Source of the DNA: Gordionus sp. m RMFG-2023
Taxonomy: Eukaryota > Nematomorpha > Gordioida > Chordodea > Parachordodidae
Direction: 5' to 3'
Assembly: GCF_954871325.1 (NCBI RefSeq)
Contig: NC_088775.1
Coordinates: 57,575,561 to 57,639,560 of the forward strand
DNA length: 64,000 nucleotides
Part shown: positions 25,167-37,762 of the stretch, piece after piece
How the letters are laid out: every line of letters starts with the position of its first letter
Numbering within the stretch: the stretch's first letter is position 1
Translations under genes and position numbers: made by a program
Notes under the pieces: model-generated
The model's input: the letters and a program-made list of their open reading frames with translations, nothing else
Told to the model about the DNA's origin: nothing
The model's database searches: none

Positions 25167-26060
25167 TCAATTTTGTTGAATCTTCAATTTATTATGAATA
25201 GAATCACTTGATGACACTCTTATATAATTTAAATTCTTTGATTTACAGCAAACTGCAAAATGACCAATTTTTTTACATTTATTACATGCCGCATTTGTAG
25301 CTGGACATCTCACTTCTCGGTTGTGAATAAAACCACATTTATAACATTTAAGTTTATTATAATCTTTATCATTATTATATTTGTATTTATTATTCTCTTT
25401 ATCAAATGTATTATTATACTTGACTTTGTTATAGCCTTTATCAAATGTAGTCGTTTTAATTGGATGTTTATAATTATAATTATTATCATTTATCTTATTA
25501 ACAACAGACATATTTTATTTGCCATTTCATTTTCTGCTCGCTCAGAAGCTAATGCCAGATCAATAATAAATTATAGTCAATACATTATTATCTCTATCAA
25601 GACCGTCGGGATATAGAGCTCTAAGATCTCTTTCCAATCTCGGTATTTCCATGCCAACCATAAACTGATCACGTAAACTCTCGTTAATATCATTAAAATA
25701 ATGACAACGCTTGCCAATTGTTCTAATTTTATCTGCAAATTCAGTTATGGTTTCGGTTGTTCTCCGTAATCTAACGAAATCAAATCTAGAAGCAAAAGCT
25801 GTTGACGTCGGTTTAAATAATTTAAAACATATTGATTTCATTTCCTTAAAAGATAAAGTTTCGATCGAATCAGTATAACAAAAACGGTCCACCAACTTAA
25901 TATTTTTATTGCCAAAAAATGTTAAAAATATATCTTTATATTGACATTCAAATGGGCTTACGTTTTTTAACCGAAAACTGGCTTCCCATTGAGAAAAATA
26001 TCTAGAAATAGATGTATCGTTATCGAATTTATCAATTATAATCGTAGATAAATCCGCCAA
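25167..26060 (-). mobile_element. Ty3/Gypsy gag region with zinc knuckles (fossil)
   Basis: The first part (25560-26060) resembles the retrotransposon gag domain, with RLRRTTETITEFADKIRT and LRDQFMVGM, as in mag-like elements. The second part (25167-25511) has two CCHC-type knuckles, CYKCGFIHNREVRC (variant) and CNKCKKIGHFAVCC. Gag of this family packages the element RNA into particles. This copy is a broken fossil. Confidence 0.83.
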
Positions 26061-26399
26061 TTTTTTTGAATCTCCATTTAAGGAATTATTTTCTCCATTT
26101 AAGGAATTATTTTCTCTATTTAAGGAATTTTTTATCCCATCCTCGTCGCCATTTATAATAAAACGACTACGACTACTTATTTGTTATTTTAATATCAAAA
26201 TAATCACATCAAATTTATTAATTTTTTTAATTCTAATGTTCCACTCTATTTTTTATATAATATCTATAAATAATATTTTATATAATTTATCACATATAGT
26301 TATGGGAATTTATGTATATATATAAGGAATTTGTGAAAGGATAGATAGATTAAAGAGATAAAGTTTAAGATAAAATTGGAAATTAAATAAAGAGAAAGA

Positions 26400-29300
26400 T
26401 TAGGCAAATGAATTGTATAGAATTATTTTATTTTATTTATTTATGATTCTAATTTATATAAAATTTGTAATATTAGTAATTGCGAAAAAATATTAATTTA
26501 AATATATAAATTAGTAATTTAAATATATAAATTAGTAATTAAAATTAATAAATTGGTTTGGTAAAAAATAATTAATCAAGGATTGCTTGATTTAGCCAAG
26601 CTTTCAGATGATTTTTATTATGAGAAATATCTATGAGGAATAGGCCGCCGACATTGTTAATATTAAGAATATTAATGGCATGTCCATACCATGATTTGTG
26701 ATATGTAATAATGCTTTTTATTTTTTTTGTTCGATAGTGAATGTTTTAGAGCATCGGTAATAGTACTATGATGTGAGTGTCTTAAGGAATGACATAATAG
26801 TCTGAGTTTTCTGTAAGTAAGAAGTCTGTGAAGGGGGAGAATGTTGCAAGAATTCCAAAGATTGAAATTAGAAATGATATAAGTGTATCTGTTATTGAAA
26901 ATGTTTTTTAAAGATTTATTAATAAAAACTTGGGTTTTATTTAGATTAGAATTAATAATGTCCCAAGTTTCAATGCCTATGTTAATGAAGATATAATGTA
27001 AATTTTAAAAATTTGAATTTATTTGATAAAATATTAGTATGCCATAATTTATTGAGAGAAAAATATTTAGAAGTAGCTTTAGTAAGTTTAGAAGATATGT
27101 CTGGTTTAATTGAGCCTTTATAATCAATGCCTAAATAATTAAGGGATTTAGTAAAAAAATATTTTTGTTATTAAATTTTAGATTAAGACCTAGAGGGGAA
27201 GTAGAAAGTATTTTTGTTTTATTAAAATTAATTTTAAGATTCATTTGAAGGAGAATTAAAGAAATTTTTGTAAAAATATTATTAATATAATTAAAATTTT
27301 CGGTAATAACAGATGTCATCAGCGTAACAAAGCCAATCGACGTTGTGGAAATTGCAAGAATTAATAAGATCACTAATTATTAAATTTAAAAAGGAAGGAG
27401 ATAGGGGACATCCTTGTTTAATGTCACATTCGATTTTGAAGTAATATGAGGATAAGTTATTGTGTTTAATATTAACGAGACTATTTTCATAAATATACAC
27501 TATAATTTTTATAAGATGTATAATAATTTTGTATTTGAAGAGAATATTCCATAGGTATTGATGTTTTATCGAATCAAAGGCTTTTGAAATGTCAATAAAA
27601 ATAACATAGGTGTCATTTTTGTAAATATGATCTTTTTGGAGTCTTATTTTGAGCGAGGTAATTAGTTCGATGGTATTACGTCCTGGTCTAAAGGATGCAA
27701 TGGAATTATGAGTATTTTTATCAATATCTTTAGAGATAAGGTTAAAGATGTAAGTAGTATAAATTTTGTAAAAAGGGGAAGAGAGGGTAATGCCTCTGTA
27801 ATCATGGATTGAGGAAGGATTTTGGGATTTAGGTAAATTGATGATGATGAATTTACACCAATTGGTGTAAAGGATTGTTGTACCAAATTTTATTTAAGGT
27901 AGGAAAAAAAAGATCAGTAATAGTTTCTTGAAATATTTTTAATATTTCATTATGGATATTATCAATAGTGGATTTATGGTTTTTGAGATTTTTTATTATA
28001 TTAATAATGTCATTTTTATTAAGAGGAAAGAGAGGGGAAGAAGTTGATGTGAAGAAAAAGAATTGGGACAGGGAAATTTATTGTTAAAAATAGAACTATA
28101 GTGATCAACAAAAATATTTAATTGGTCTTCGGAATTTTTTTTTTAATGATTTGACCAATTTTTATATTACTGATTTATTTTATCATTTGAGGAGGTAATA
28201 AATTTTAAGGAGTTGAAAGCATTGTAAAGGTCATTAGTACGTTTGAATTCCGAAATTTTTTTAAGTTAATTCCTAAGAAAATTTAGTTTATCTTTTCTAA
28301 TAGATTTTTTTATAATATTTAGTTTAGCTTTTATATGGTGTTTTTTTCTAATTTTTTTAAAATTTATTTGGTAGGGAGTTGATAAGGTTAGAGGTTTGAG
28401 AACTTATCCAGTCTGGATAAATAGTTTTAATATTGAGATGAAGGTTGGCAGAATTAATAATGGAATTATGAATATTGTTCCAAGAATTATTAGTATTGAT
28501 TGATTTAAGGCTTGTATGATATTTATTGGCTAAAATAGGAATATTTAAATTATTAATATTGTATTTTTTTTGATGTAGAAGGTATTGATTTTTTTAAATT
28601 AGAGATATTAAGGTTTCTTAATAGGGAAGATTTAATGAAGAGCTTTAGAGCGATTATCTGATAGGAAATTGATATCATCAAGAATTAAAAGATTTTTTAT
28701 AAAAAAATTCATTTTAATGCTGGTAAGGACAAAGACAAGTTGACTTTTATATAAGGAATGAGGTTTAAAGTAAGTAAAATAATTATTATTTTTTTGTTTA
28801 AAGAAGGTGTTAATTATCCTAAGGTAAAATTTTTTGCAAATTTCAATAATATTTTTGCCATTGATTGGTTTTTTGATCGTGGGCAGCAAAACCGATAGTA
28901 TTATTTATATGTTCATTACCCATTTTCATATTAAAATCACCACCTATAATAATAAAATGATTTGTGTTGATTTGTTTGAGGTGGTAGTTTAGAGAGGTAA
29001 TAAATTTAGGATATTCCGAAGGATTAGCGGGAGCATAGATGTTTATAAGATGAGTAATTTTACCTTTAGTTTTTAGTGTGATGGAAGCGATATGGTCACT
29101 GATTGGTATAAAATTAGATGTAAATTTTAAAATAGAATCTTTAATGATAAATTATAATTGAATATTGTGTAGCCTCTTAATTTTTTAATTAAATTATTAT
29201 TGATGAATGTTTCTTGTGTCATTAATATAAAGATATCTTTTCCTCCATTATTTTTCTGAGGATAGGGACTATCTAGGAATGTTATAGGAGTAAATAATTA
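26400..29300 (-). mobile_element. APE-type LINE (endonuclease plus reverse transcriptase), broken
   Basis: On the minus strand, the 5' side shows an apurinic-endonuclease piece with HFIIIGGDFNMKMGNEHINN (about 28900-28960). The 3' side shows reverse transcriptase: RGITLSSPFYKIYTTYI, RPGRNTIELITSLKIRL, VIFIDISKAFDSIKH (about 27560-27880), then IKQGCPLSPSFLNLIISDL and the CYADD catalytic box (27291-27500). The pieces lie in different frames with many stops. No poly(A) tail or target duplication could be fixed. The clade is not resolved from what can be read; it is different from the RTE fragment elsewhere in the window. Confidence 0.83.
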
Positions 29301-29905
29301 ATTTTTTATTTTAAGACATAATTTTAAGAAAAAGATAAGTATAAAAAAATTAAGATTTGGTTTTTGTTAGATAAATTAAAAATGAAAGCAGACGATTTTA
29401 TTTTATTTAGAAAGGAAGAGGAAAAAAACAGACGATTTAGTTTAAAAAAAATAACATGTTGAATGTAAGGTTATTGAAAAATAAGGTTAATTAGTTGTAG
29501 GGTAAAGAAAATATTAGACTAAAAAGTTATATAAAACAATAAATTATTATAAAAAGATGATAATTAAATTAAATAAATTTATCAAGGTTTTGAGAAAATA
29601 TTTGTTAATAGGTAATAGAAATAAAAAGTTTATTGAAAAATGAATGAATTCATTAAGGGAGGGGAAAAAATAAAGAAAGAGTTATATATAGGGATTGGAG
29701 ATTAGAAATAGGTTAGGATAAGGATGGTTAAATAGTTAATATACTTGGTTCTCCTTAATTTGGGTTATGAAAGGATAATATATATATAAAAATTTGAGAT
29801 ATATGTATTGATAAAAATTGTATGTTACAAATTAATATATAAGTTGAGTATCTTGTAGAGAAAAATTTCATTAATGTGTAAGTGGTAATATGAGATGAAG
29901 ATTGA
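29300..29905 (-). repeat. LINE 5' untranslated region, repeat copy B
   Basis: A purine-rich stretch upstream of the LINE endonuclease piece. It matches 19040-20031 on the same strand and 34735-35220 on the opposite strand, including GGGAGGGGAAAAAATAAAG. Three copies in one window and their position beside the LINE suggest the 5' region of that LINE. Confidence 0.65.
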
Positions 29906-30596
29906 TAAGAGAATCTATAAATAAAAAGATTAAATGAAATAAAATATTAGCCTGAATCTTGAGAGATAAATAGATATTGATTCTTGGATTATGTTTCTTA
30001 TTCACATCATTTATTTCACTCATATTCTGGATATTGAGGAATATTTTAAATCGATTTAACATCAGCCATTTTTCCGCAATTATACATAATACCTCTCATG
30101 ATCATATATATTCCTATATTTCGGTATGAATATTATAACCCTGAATTCATAGTGGCGCGATTGCGATTTAGACGCGATAAATACAAAATACAGTAAATAT
30201 GATATGGCATTCATAGTTACCGAACGCGCGATTTGATACGCGAAAGCAAATCGCCGCGATTTTTTCAAAACTCAAATCATTTTGTGTTTATCGCGAGATT
30301 TTGAAATAGTGCTTCTTTAAATACAGATTTTGGTAAATATAGCTCAAAATTTTTGATTTTGCGCTACTTTTAAATTTAGCGCTAATTTTTTATTAATTGA
30401 AATGAATTCAATGACAACCTTTTTTGATGATATAAAACCAAAGGATCAAGTTAAAATTATGATTTAAATTTAATTTTTTTAAGAAAATAGATAAAATGCT
30501 TTTATAGATACAAATGATATATTTAATAAAATAACAGGAGGTATACATGAATGTAAAATATAGCATTTTAATTGATAAAATATATTTATTATTTAG

Positions 30597-31013
30597 GTGA
30601 TCACATTGATAGTGAGAATATATCAGATGATATATTTATTCCCAAAGATTCTGCAGCACTATATCTTAGTAATGATTCTGGTAATTAATAATATCTAAAA
30701 ATTTATATTATCTTTTATATAGAATCTATGTCCTGTGTTGGGTCACCTAGTTATTATTATAAATGTCCTAAGATAAAGAACAATGATATGGGTAATTTAT
30801 ATTTTTTGATTTATTGATAAATTTTAAATAGATGACTATAGGAAATTAATGAAAATAAGAAGCAGATAAAGCATTAATAACCTTGGAAATGCTTAAAAAT
30901 AAATCAACAGAAGATGCAATATGTTTAATGTTAAAAGAAAAATTATATGATTGTACCAAAGAGGAAAAAAAAGAAATAACAAATAAAATACTTGATATTA
31001 TAAAAGATTATTG
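30597..31013 (+). CDS. Harbinger accessory protein, partial exons
   Basis: Two or three small exons can be read: one beginning near 30600 (DHIDSENISDDIFIPKDS..., ending before GTAATTAAT near 30683), one from about 30721 (ESMSCVGSPSYYYKCPKIK) and a last one ending at the stop near 31013 (LEMLKNKSTEDAICLMLK ... EITNKILDIIKDY). PIF/Harbinger elements carry a second, Myb/SANT-like protein that helps the transposase bind DNA; position and size fit, but I see no clear Myb motif. The start codon is not fixed. A diverged duplicate of the region follows at 31100-31520. Confidence 0.5.
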
Positions 31014-31105
31014 ATTAAAATTATTTTGTATATATTTTTGTTATTTGAAATATATATTTTATATGTATTTATATTATTTGAAATAAAAATTTTGTGAAAT
31101 ACATT

Positions 31106-31520
31106 GAATGATATAATTATTCCCAAAAGTCCTGCATTAATTAAGTCTTGTACTGAGTTTGGTAATTAATAATGTCTAAATATATATAATTTATAATGAA
31201 TGATCTTTATCTTAGAGAAAGTTTAATGACATTGGTAATTTATGTTAACTTGCTTTATAAAAATATTTTCAATAGATGAATTTAGAACAACTATATAGCT
31301 TTTTTAGTGACATATTCCTACATAAATATTTTATGAGTTTAAACTATATTAATAATAACTTTATTTTTTATTATAATATATATAAAATACAAAACAAGAT
31401 ATTTATAAAAATTAGATGATTGTACCAATCAGGAAAAAAAAGAAATAACAATAGTATACTTGATATTATAAAAGATTATTGATTAAAATTATTTTGAATA
31501 TATTTTTGTTATTTGAAACT
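31106..31520. repeat. Duplicate of the Harbinger accessory region
   Basis: Phrases from 30628-30690 (TATTCCCAAA, GGTAATTAATAAT) and from 30945-31060 (GATTGTACCAA, TTGATATTATAAAAGATTATTGATTAAAATTATTTTG-like) recur in order at 31106-31170 and 31410-31510. It is a diverged partial tandem duplication and shows no coherent frame. Confidence 0.7.
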
Positions 31521-31621
31521 ATATTAATAATAACTTTATTTTTATTATAATATATATAAAATACAAAACAAGGTATTTATATAAAATACAAAACAATTTA
31601 TATAACATACAAAATAAATAT

Positions 31622-32925
31622 CTATAATATGGGATTTTTATATAAATATAAGCATAATAAATTTCTATTAAACTTTGCAATATTTGTTGCTGATTTAATT
31701 GATTGTGGTTTAAATAAATTTTCAGGGGGTGATTTTATTTTAGGATTAAAAGAAATAAATCTTTCCTTATCAATAATTATATTATGTAATAATGTGCATG
31801 TTTTTATGATATATTCAGTAAGTGATAGTTTTGTATCCATAGGACGATCAAAAATCATCCATTTAGCTCTCAAGATGCCAAATGCACATTCGACTTGTAT
31901 CCTAGCACGAGATATCCGATAATAAAGGCCTCTTGTTGAGGGGTAAGGATACCTTAAAATAATAAGGGAAACAAATTTTAACATATAACTAATAAAATTT
32001 TAAATTCCTAATAATTAAAATAATGGCCAATGCCCAAATAATTGCTTTAATATATTATATAAATATGATATAATTAAGTTAATATATTCTTTTACTATAC
32101 CTTTATAAGGCTTTAAAATATAGGACTTCAAAGGATAGGCATCATCAGTGACAAAAAAATGTGGGAAAATGAGGCTGGAATTCGGCAATCTTTTAGAAGG
32201 ATGTAATTGTATCTCTCCATTTTCTATCATTTTATATATTTTGAAGTTAGCAAAAACACCTCCATCAGATTCACTGCCAAAACTTCCTACATCGACTGTT
32301 ATAAATTTGCCTTTGGCATCCACAATTCCTTGTTTTTAAAATATATAAATAAAATATTTTTTCAAAAATTATATTTTTGTAATTATCAAGTTTTCATTAC
32401 AATGTTTAATTAATATGGAAATATTTAATTAGCATAAATAAAAAATAAATTCACAAACCTTGTAAAACCACAGAGAAAAAGTGTTTATAATTGTAGAACC
32501 CACTGCCAAAATGAGGTGACTTTCTAATTCTGCAGTGTTTTCCATCAATACATCCCACACAATTTGGTAAATTCCATTTCACTTCAAACTCCTTTTAAAT
32601 AATAATATATATAAATATAATATACACTATATTATACCTTTGCTATCCTCTCAAAGTCAGTGAGAGTAGGTGGTGGCATATGTTTGCCTACCAAAGTTTG
32701 CCATATAGCTTGGCTTGTTGTCCTAATTATTTTCTGGACTGTAGATATGCCTATTTTGAAAGAATAGGCCAAAGTAGGATGTGTTGGGTTTGGAGCTACG
32801 ACCGCGTGCGGTTCTACCGTGGGATAGGGAGTGGGTTCGACAGAATTTGTGGGACCGGGATTTTCAGGTTGGTTGACGTTGGGACCGGTTTTTATCTTAG
32901 TCATCATCCAGGATAATTTTAGCAA
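31622..32925 (-). CDS. PIF/Harbinger transposase (DDE_Tnp_4-like), four exons
   Basis: Exons on the minus strand: about 32638-32925 (LAYSFKIGISTVQKIIRTTS), 32459-32591 (PNCVGCIDGKHCRIRK), 32101-32328 (DAKGKFITVDVGSFGSESDG ... FVTDDAYPLKSYILKPY) and 31622-31951 (RISRARIQVECAFGILRAKW). The DDE triad is present: D in CIDGKH, D in TDDAYP, E in VECAFG. Introns have GT...AG ends; the first is 46 nt, and exons two and three join in phase. The junction into the last exon is off by one base in my model, so an intermediate exon or a frameshift is possible. The N-terminal part is unusual: a Pro-rich, GC-rich segment (about 32785-32905) stands where family members have an alpha-helical region. Start codon not certain. 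Confidence 0.8.
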
Positions 32926-33785
32926 TTTACTTTATTGTTTAAATGTCACAATTCACAAAATAAATAAAATTACGCACAATAATTATTCATAAAAGAAAGG
33001 TATTTTAAATTTCACCAAAAAAAGAAAATCTTTAATAAAAAATATATCCAAAAAAAAGGTATTTTTCCAACCTTTATAATTTTTGAAACAAAGAGAAAAA
33101 AAAGGTTGTTATTTAATCGCGATACAATCATTCTTGAAACTGGTTAGATCCAGTTTCAAATGCCATATAAAAATAAGGTATAATATCAATTTCATAACAA
33201 AAAAAAGAAGATGGGAAAACAAAAGAAGCAAGAGGAGAAAAACGTAAAGAAAAGAAATAAGTTATACGGGACAAGTGTGGAGATAGAACATAACAGGATA
33301 TCTACAGCCTGTTGGTAAATATGTAAATAAAAAATATATTTAAATAATAAATTGCTTTATTTTTACCTTAAACAAATCATAAGCATTTCTTCTACACTTA
33401 TAGGATGTTTAATAAAATTTGTACATTTATTATATAATAAAGGTTTTATATATTTTAGTATATAATAAAAGGTTTCCTAAATTAAAATGAATTATAGATA
33501 AAATTACTTTAGTCATTCTCATATAGTTGAAAAATTAATGCTCATTTTTTAATAGTTTAGGAAAGAGGACATAAAACCTCTTTTGTTTTATTAAAAGATA
33601 GTATCTTCTCCTCTTCAAGATCATTCTGTAAAAAAATAATAATTTGAGGATGGATACCATCTTGAATTAGTAACACTTTGCACTGCACTATAATGAAAAT
33701 CTCAGCGATCGATCTGCTGATCGGTCGCTGCAATATCGCGGCGAAATCGCAATCGCATTCGCTCTTCACTATGAATTCAGGGTAA

Positions 33786-34190
33786 CTGGTTTTATTTTGT
33801 AACAAATAAATTTTTTAAAATATATTACGGTGTAACTAAACTGTGAATTGACAGTAAACTGAGAATCGACAGGTAAAATTTATTTATGGCTTATCAATTA
33901 TATTTTAAAAATATAAATAAATTTTTTTATTATATAAATCATTTATCTAATAAGTAAAGAATATAGAAGAAAATTCAGTCCATAAATTTATAATATGTAT
34001 AAAACAGATATATTATATAGGTAATATAAAACCCATAATAAAACTTTAAAAACATAATTAAAATTCCGTTAGATGGCTTAATAAATTTAAAGTTTAGTTT
34101 TTAAATAAAAATAATATGAATATTAGGAGCATGATTCTCTGCTCTAGATTAATTTATTTGATACAAACTTATATAATCATAAAATAAAAA
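33786..34190. other. AT-rich stretch without a recognised feature
   Basis: No open frame, terminal repeat or RNA motif is supported between the Harbinger element and the satellite that follows. Confidence 0.5.
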
Positions 34191-34447
34191 ATTTTTGAAG
34201 TTTCCATCATTATTTCTAGTTATAATGTGCATTCTAAGTTTAGTCATTTTTTTTTAGATTTTTGGGATTTAAAAAATATATTATTCTTGAGTCATTTTGT
34301 GTAAACTAATTTATATATAGATCAAAAAAAAATTTGATTAGTCATTTTTTTTAGATTTTTGAGATTTAAAAAATATTATATTTTTTTACTCATTTTGTGT
34401 AAACTAATTTATAAATACATCAAAAAAAAAATTTGAAGTTTCCATTA

Positions 34448-36947
34448 TCTATATTATAATTTTTCGATCTCCTCACTACGTCATCGTGACGTCATGTCAT
34501 CGCTACGTCATGTCATCGGTACGTATTTATTTTTATTTTTTTTATTTGTTGATTTTATTTATTTATTTTATACAAACAGATTAATGGAATTTCGAGAATT
34601 GATGGTGTACATATACCTAACATGGATTGAGAGATTTGAAAAATCGTCTTTGAATTGATAAAAACAATATTCTATCAACTTTGTAAATATGAATGAAACT
34701 TTTTATTTCACTTAATCCTTTCTTTATTTTTTAGATTACCTTATCAATTTTCATCTCATATTATCAATTACACATTAATGAAATCTCTACAAGATACTCA
34801 ACTTGTATATTTATTTTGAACATACTCACAATTTTTGTCAGTACTTACATTTTTTATACTCACATTTTTCTTTCATAACCAATAATTAAGAAGATAATCA
34901 AGTATATTCAAATATTTAAATATTCTTATCCTAACCTATTTATAATCTCCAATCCTTATAAATAACTATTTCTTTATTTTTTTTCCCCTCCCTTAATGAA
35001 TTTATTTATCACTAAATTTTATTATCTCATTCTTTTCTTTCTATCTCTATTATCTATTAACCACTATTTCTCAAAACCTAATCAATTCCTTTAATTTAAT
35101 TTTTATAATATAATAATTTATACCTTCTTTTTTCCCCCCTTTTTTAATCTTATTGTTTAATTACCTTACAATTAATTAACCTTAATCTTAATAACATTAC
35201 ATTCATGTTTTTTTTTTAACTTTTAGAATATCATAATAGGCTTGATAAGTTCCCTCAAATTTTTTTTTTTGATGTTAGCCCTCTACTAGAAATATGCATC
35301 TAATATTGACCCATCTACTGGTTTTACATTATTTTAATGTTTGTTTAATTTCAACAATAGTTTATTTATATTTTTGCCTGATTTCTTTATTTGTCTAGGC
35401 TAGCCCTAATCCCTCACATTGCTACAAAACATGATGAATCTATTATTAAAGATAAGCAAAGAAAATTATGACGATTAAACAAAGGCCTTACCCGTTCTAG
35501 AGTTACTAGTAGACAAAATAAAAAGAACTATGCTTCAAATGAACTCATCTAGAGGTTTATTTTTTTTTTTTTATCTTATGTTTTATATCTATGTTTATTT
35601 TATTTTCACCCAGTTCTTCAAATTATACTATCACCACTACCACAATCCCTAAGCATCCGCCTATTTTTTAACAAATATAAACATTTAATTCTGTACTATC
35701 ATTCATTTCACTAGGAGTTAATATAAATATTACTTTATCCGATTCTCTGAGAAACTTTCATGAATATTTAGAGGAATGTTCAAACTTGAATGTAGTACAG
35801 TACGGCCAATTTCATCAACTTTATTAATGGAAATATATGCAGTACCAATTTCATCAACTTTATTAATGGAAATATATGCAGTAGTTCTGTCGTGGCCTTT
35901 ACAACAATACTTACGACCGTTTTATGGTTGAGTTAACATTGTCGTTCATGATTCTATTTTAGAGGGGGATACCAATGCTGATTTTGACATAAATATCGTT
36001 TTGCCTTCTTCTTTTACCAGTATCCCAAGGCATAGGCATATCATCTTTATCAGGACGTGTGTTGTACACTGCTTTGTTAATCCGTCATCACTTTCATCTA
36101 AAACCCTAAATGATATAAAATTATACATTAATTATTTCCTCTCCAAGATTTATTTTGTCGCTTTTTCTATCAAAAATTAAAATGTCAACAAGGATTTGCT
36201 CTTAAATTTATCAAATACATAATAAATAATCCTCATTATTTTTTAAAAAAATTATCCTAAATTTATATGTCAATAAAAAAAAATATCTTAAAAAATATAT
36301 AAATAATTTGCATATAAGTTTCATTAGTGTTTAATGGCATTTTTGTAATTTAAATAGACAGCATTTTTTTTTATATAACATAAAAAAATATATCCCTTAT
36401 CAAATACTTTAACAAATAATTTCAGAAATACAAGACATACATTAAATTTATCCGAAAAACAACAATAACCCTATATAATAAACAACATATTTTTTAGATA
36501 TAATTTAAATTGATTATATTATAAAAAAGTAGAAGAGTCGGTTATTTTAATTTTATTTGTCATGATTCTCTAATAAGTTGTTGCCCAGGCCTTCCCAGTT
36601 TCCCTTAATGCGGAATTTACATGTTTTTTTTCCATATTAGACCAATTGGTAAATCAGATATTTCCCGTTCATGTGATGATATTAAAAATCTCCGAGGCGG
36701 GAAAAAATTTTCAAAATTATAATGGGTAGGACTGGGCTTGGAACCTCAAAATTAATATTAGCTTGCACCTGACTTTAGAATATCTTTTACAAATTATTAA
36801 GAGTTGAGCTGGGCTTGATAAACTTTTTTAAAATTATAAGATCTTGGATGCTTCCTAATATTGTGAGCTTGAACCTGGCATGACATCTATCGTAAAAAAT
36901 GAATAAAAATTTCATTTCCCGTCATTTTTGACGGGCTTTCTACTAGT
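34448..36947 (+). mobile_element. Non-autonomous Helitron (2500 bp)
   Basis: The 5' end starts TCTATATTATAATTTTTCGA. The 3' end is CCCGTC-ATTTTT-GACGGG, a 6-bp hairpin, then CTTTCTA and the terminal CTAGT. Insertion is between A and T with no target duplication, as known for Helitrons. The flanks join to TTCCATTA/TATTTTTGAAG, which lines up with intact satellite units nearby (TTCCATCATTATTTTTGGAG). The interior holds a LINE 5' fragment (34735-35220) and a 39-bp tandem duplication (35807-35884). I see no Rep/helicase domain. Confidence 0.85.
34735..35220 (+). repeat. LINE 5' region, repeat copy C, inside the Helitron
   Basis: This is the reverse complement of 29450-29905, sharing among others CACATTAATGAAATCTCTAC (with changes) and the block CCCCTCCCTTAATGAAT. 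It lies within the Helitron, so the Helitron either captured the LINE piece or was a later target for it. Confidence 0.7.
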
Positions 36948-37369
36948 TATTTTTGAAGTTATGATGTCCATTCTCAGTTTAGTCATTTTTTTTAGATTTT
37001 TAGGATTTAATAAATAATTATTTTTTTTACTCATTTTGTGTAAACTAACTTATATAAACATAAAGCAAAAAAAATTGAAGTTTCCATCATTATTTTTGGA
37101 GTTATGGTCAATTCTCCGGTTAGTCATTTTTTTAAGATTTTTGTGAATAAAAAATTTATTATTTTTTTGACTGATTTATTGTAAACTAACTTAGATAAAC
37201 AAAAATTTTGAAGTTTCCATAATTATTTATGGAGTTATGATGTCCATTCTCAGTTTAGACATTTTTTTTTGATTTTTGGTACTTAAAATATATATTATTT
37301 TTTTGACTCATTTAAAATAAATGCAATAAATTATAATTTTTATATCGAAAAACTAGTTTACTTCAATTA

Positions 37370-37470
37370 TAATTTTCCGTCCTTAAAAGGGCCATTGGGT
37401 ATTTATTTGTCCTTAAAAGGGCCATTGGATATTTATTGGTCCTAAAAAAGATCGTTGGGTATTTATGTTT
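37370..37470. repeat. 30-bp tandem repeat
   Basis: Three units of GTCCTTAAAAGGGCCATTGG plus GTATTTATT, the third diverged. Each contains the palindrome CCTTAAAAGG-like core. No further context. Confidence 0.8.
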
Positions 37471-37762
37471 TAAAAAAGACCTTCGTTATAAATGTTTAAT
37501 AAAGATTTTATAATAAATGTAATAAAATTTTTAAACCAATTAGAAATAGCAATATTCCACAAATCTTATACATGTAATTTTATAAAAAAGAATTAAGATA
37601 AATAGAAATTCATTGTAATAAATAAGGTAATTCAAAAAATAAAATATAAAAACAGAAGTGGGACTTCAAGTATCTTAAAAAACATGCAAAATTATGTTTT
37701 ATTATTAGTTTCAAATTTTCAAGTTTAAAAAGATAATAATTTTATAATAAAATTAGTAAATA

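Larger units (their letters stand above)
20032..26294 (-). mobile_element. Ty3/Gypsy LTR retrotransposon, broken, interrupted by a hAT element
   Basis: A fossil element on the minus strand. The two direct LTRs are short: about 20032-20196 (3') and 26153-26294 (5'), sharing phrases such as AATATCTATAAATAATATTTTAT and, near their other ends, ACGACTAC. A primer-site-like TGGCGACGAGGATGGGA follows the 5' LTR. Parts in order: gag, zinc knuckle, protease, reverse transcriptase, RNase H, integrase. The LTRs differ visibly from each other, so the insertion is not recent. The coding region has many breaks, perhaps ten or more. A 1951-bp hAT derivative is inserted at the 3' end of pol. The gag and RT style resembles mag-like Gypsy elements of animals. 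I found no convincing target duplication. Confidence 0.86.
30139..33782. mobile_element. PIF/Harbinger DNA transposon
   Basis: Terminal inverted repeats begin CCCTGAATTCATAGTG at both ends, followed by related ATTGCGATTT blocks. Each end is flanked by TAA (30136-30138 and 33783-33785), the 3-bp TWA duplication typical of PIF/Harbinger. The element has the usual two genes: a DDE transposase on the minus strand and a short acidic/lysine-rich protein on the plus strand, both with small introns. At 3644 bp it has the size of an autonomous element. A partial internal duplication affects the plus-strand gene region. Confidence 0.93.
34190..37330. repeat. About 150-bp satellite, interrupted by a Helitron
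   Basis: Degenerate tandem units carry GAAGTTTCCATCATTATTT, GAGTTATGATGTCCATTCT, AGTTTAGTCATTTTTTTTAG and ACTCATTTTGTGTAAACTAA in that order. Two to three units lie before 34447 and about three after 36948. The inserted Helitron splits one unit cleanly, and neighbouring units show what the unbroken site looks like. Confidence 0.8.

Noticed and set aside
20027-26299. 5-bp target duplication around the Ty3/Gypsy LTRs
   Set aside because: GATTG and TATAG do not match; both flanks are themselves repeats, so the ends may have been rearranged.
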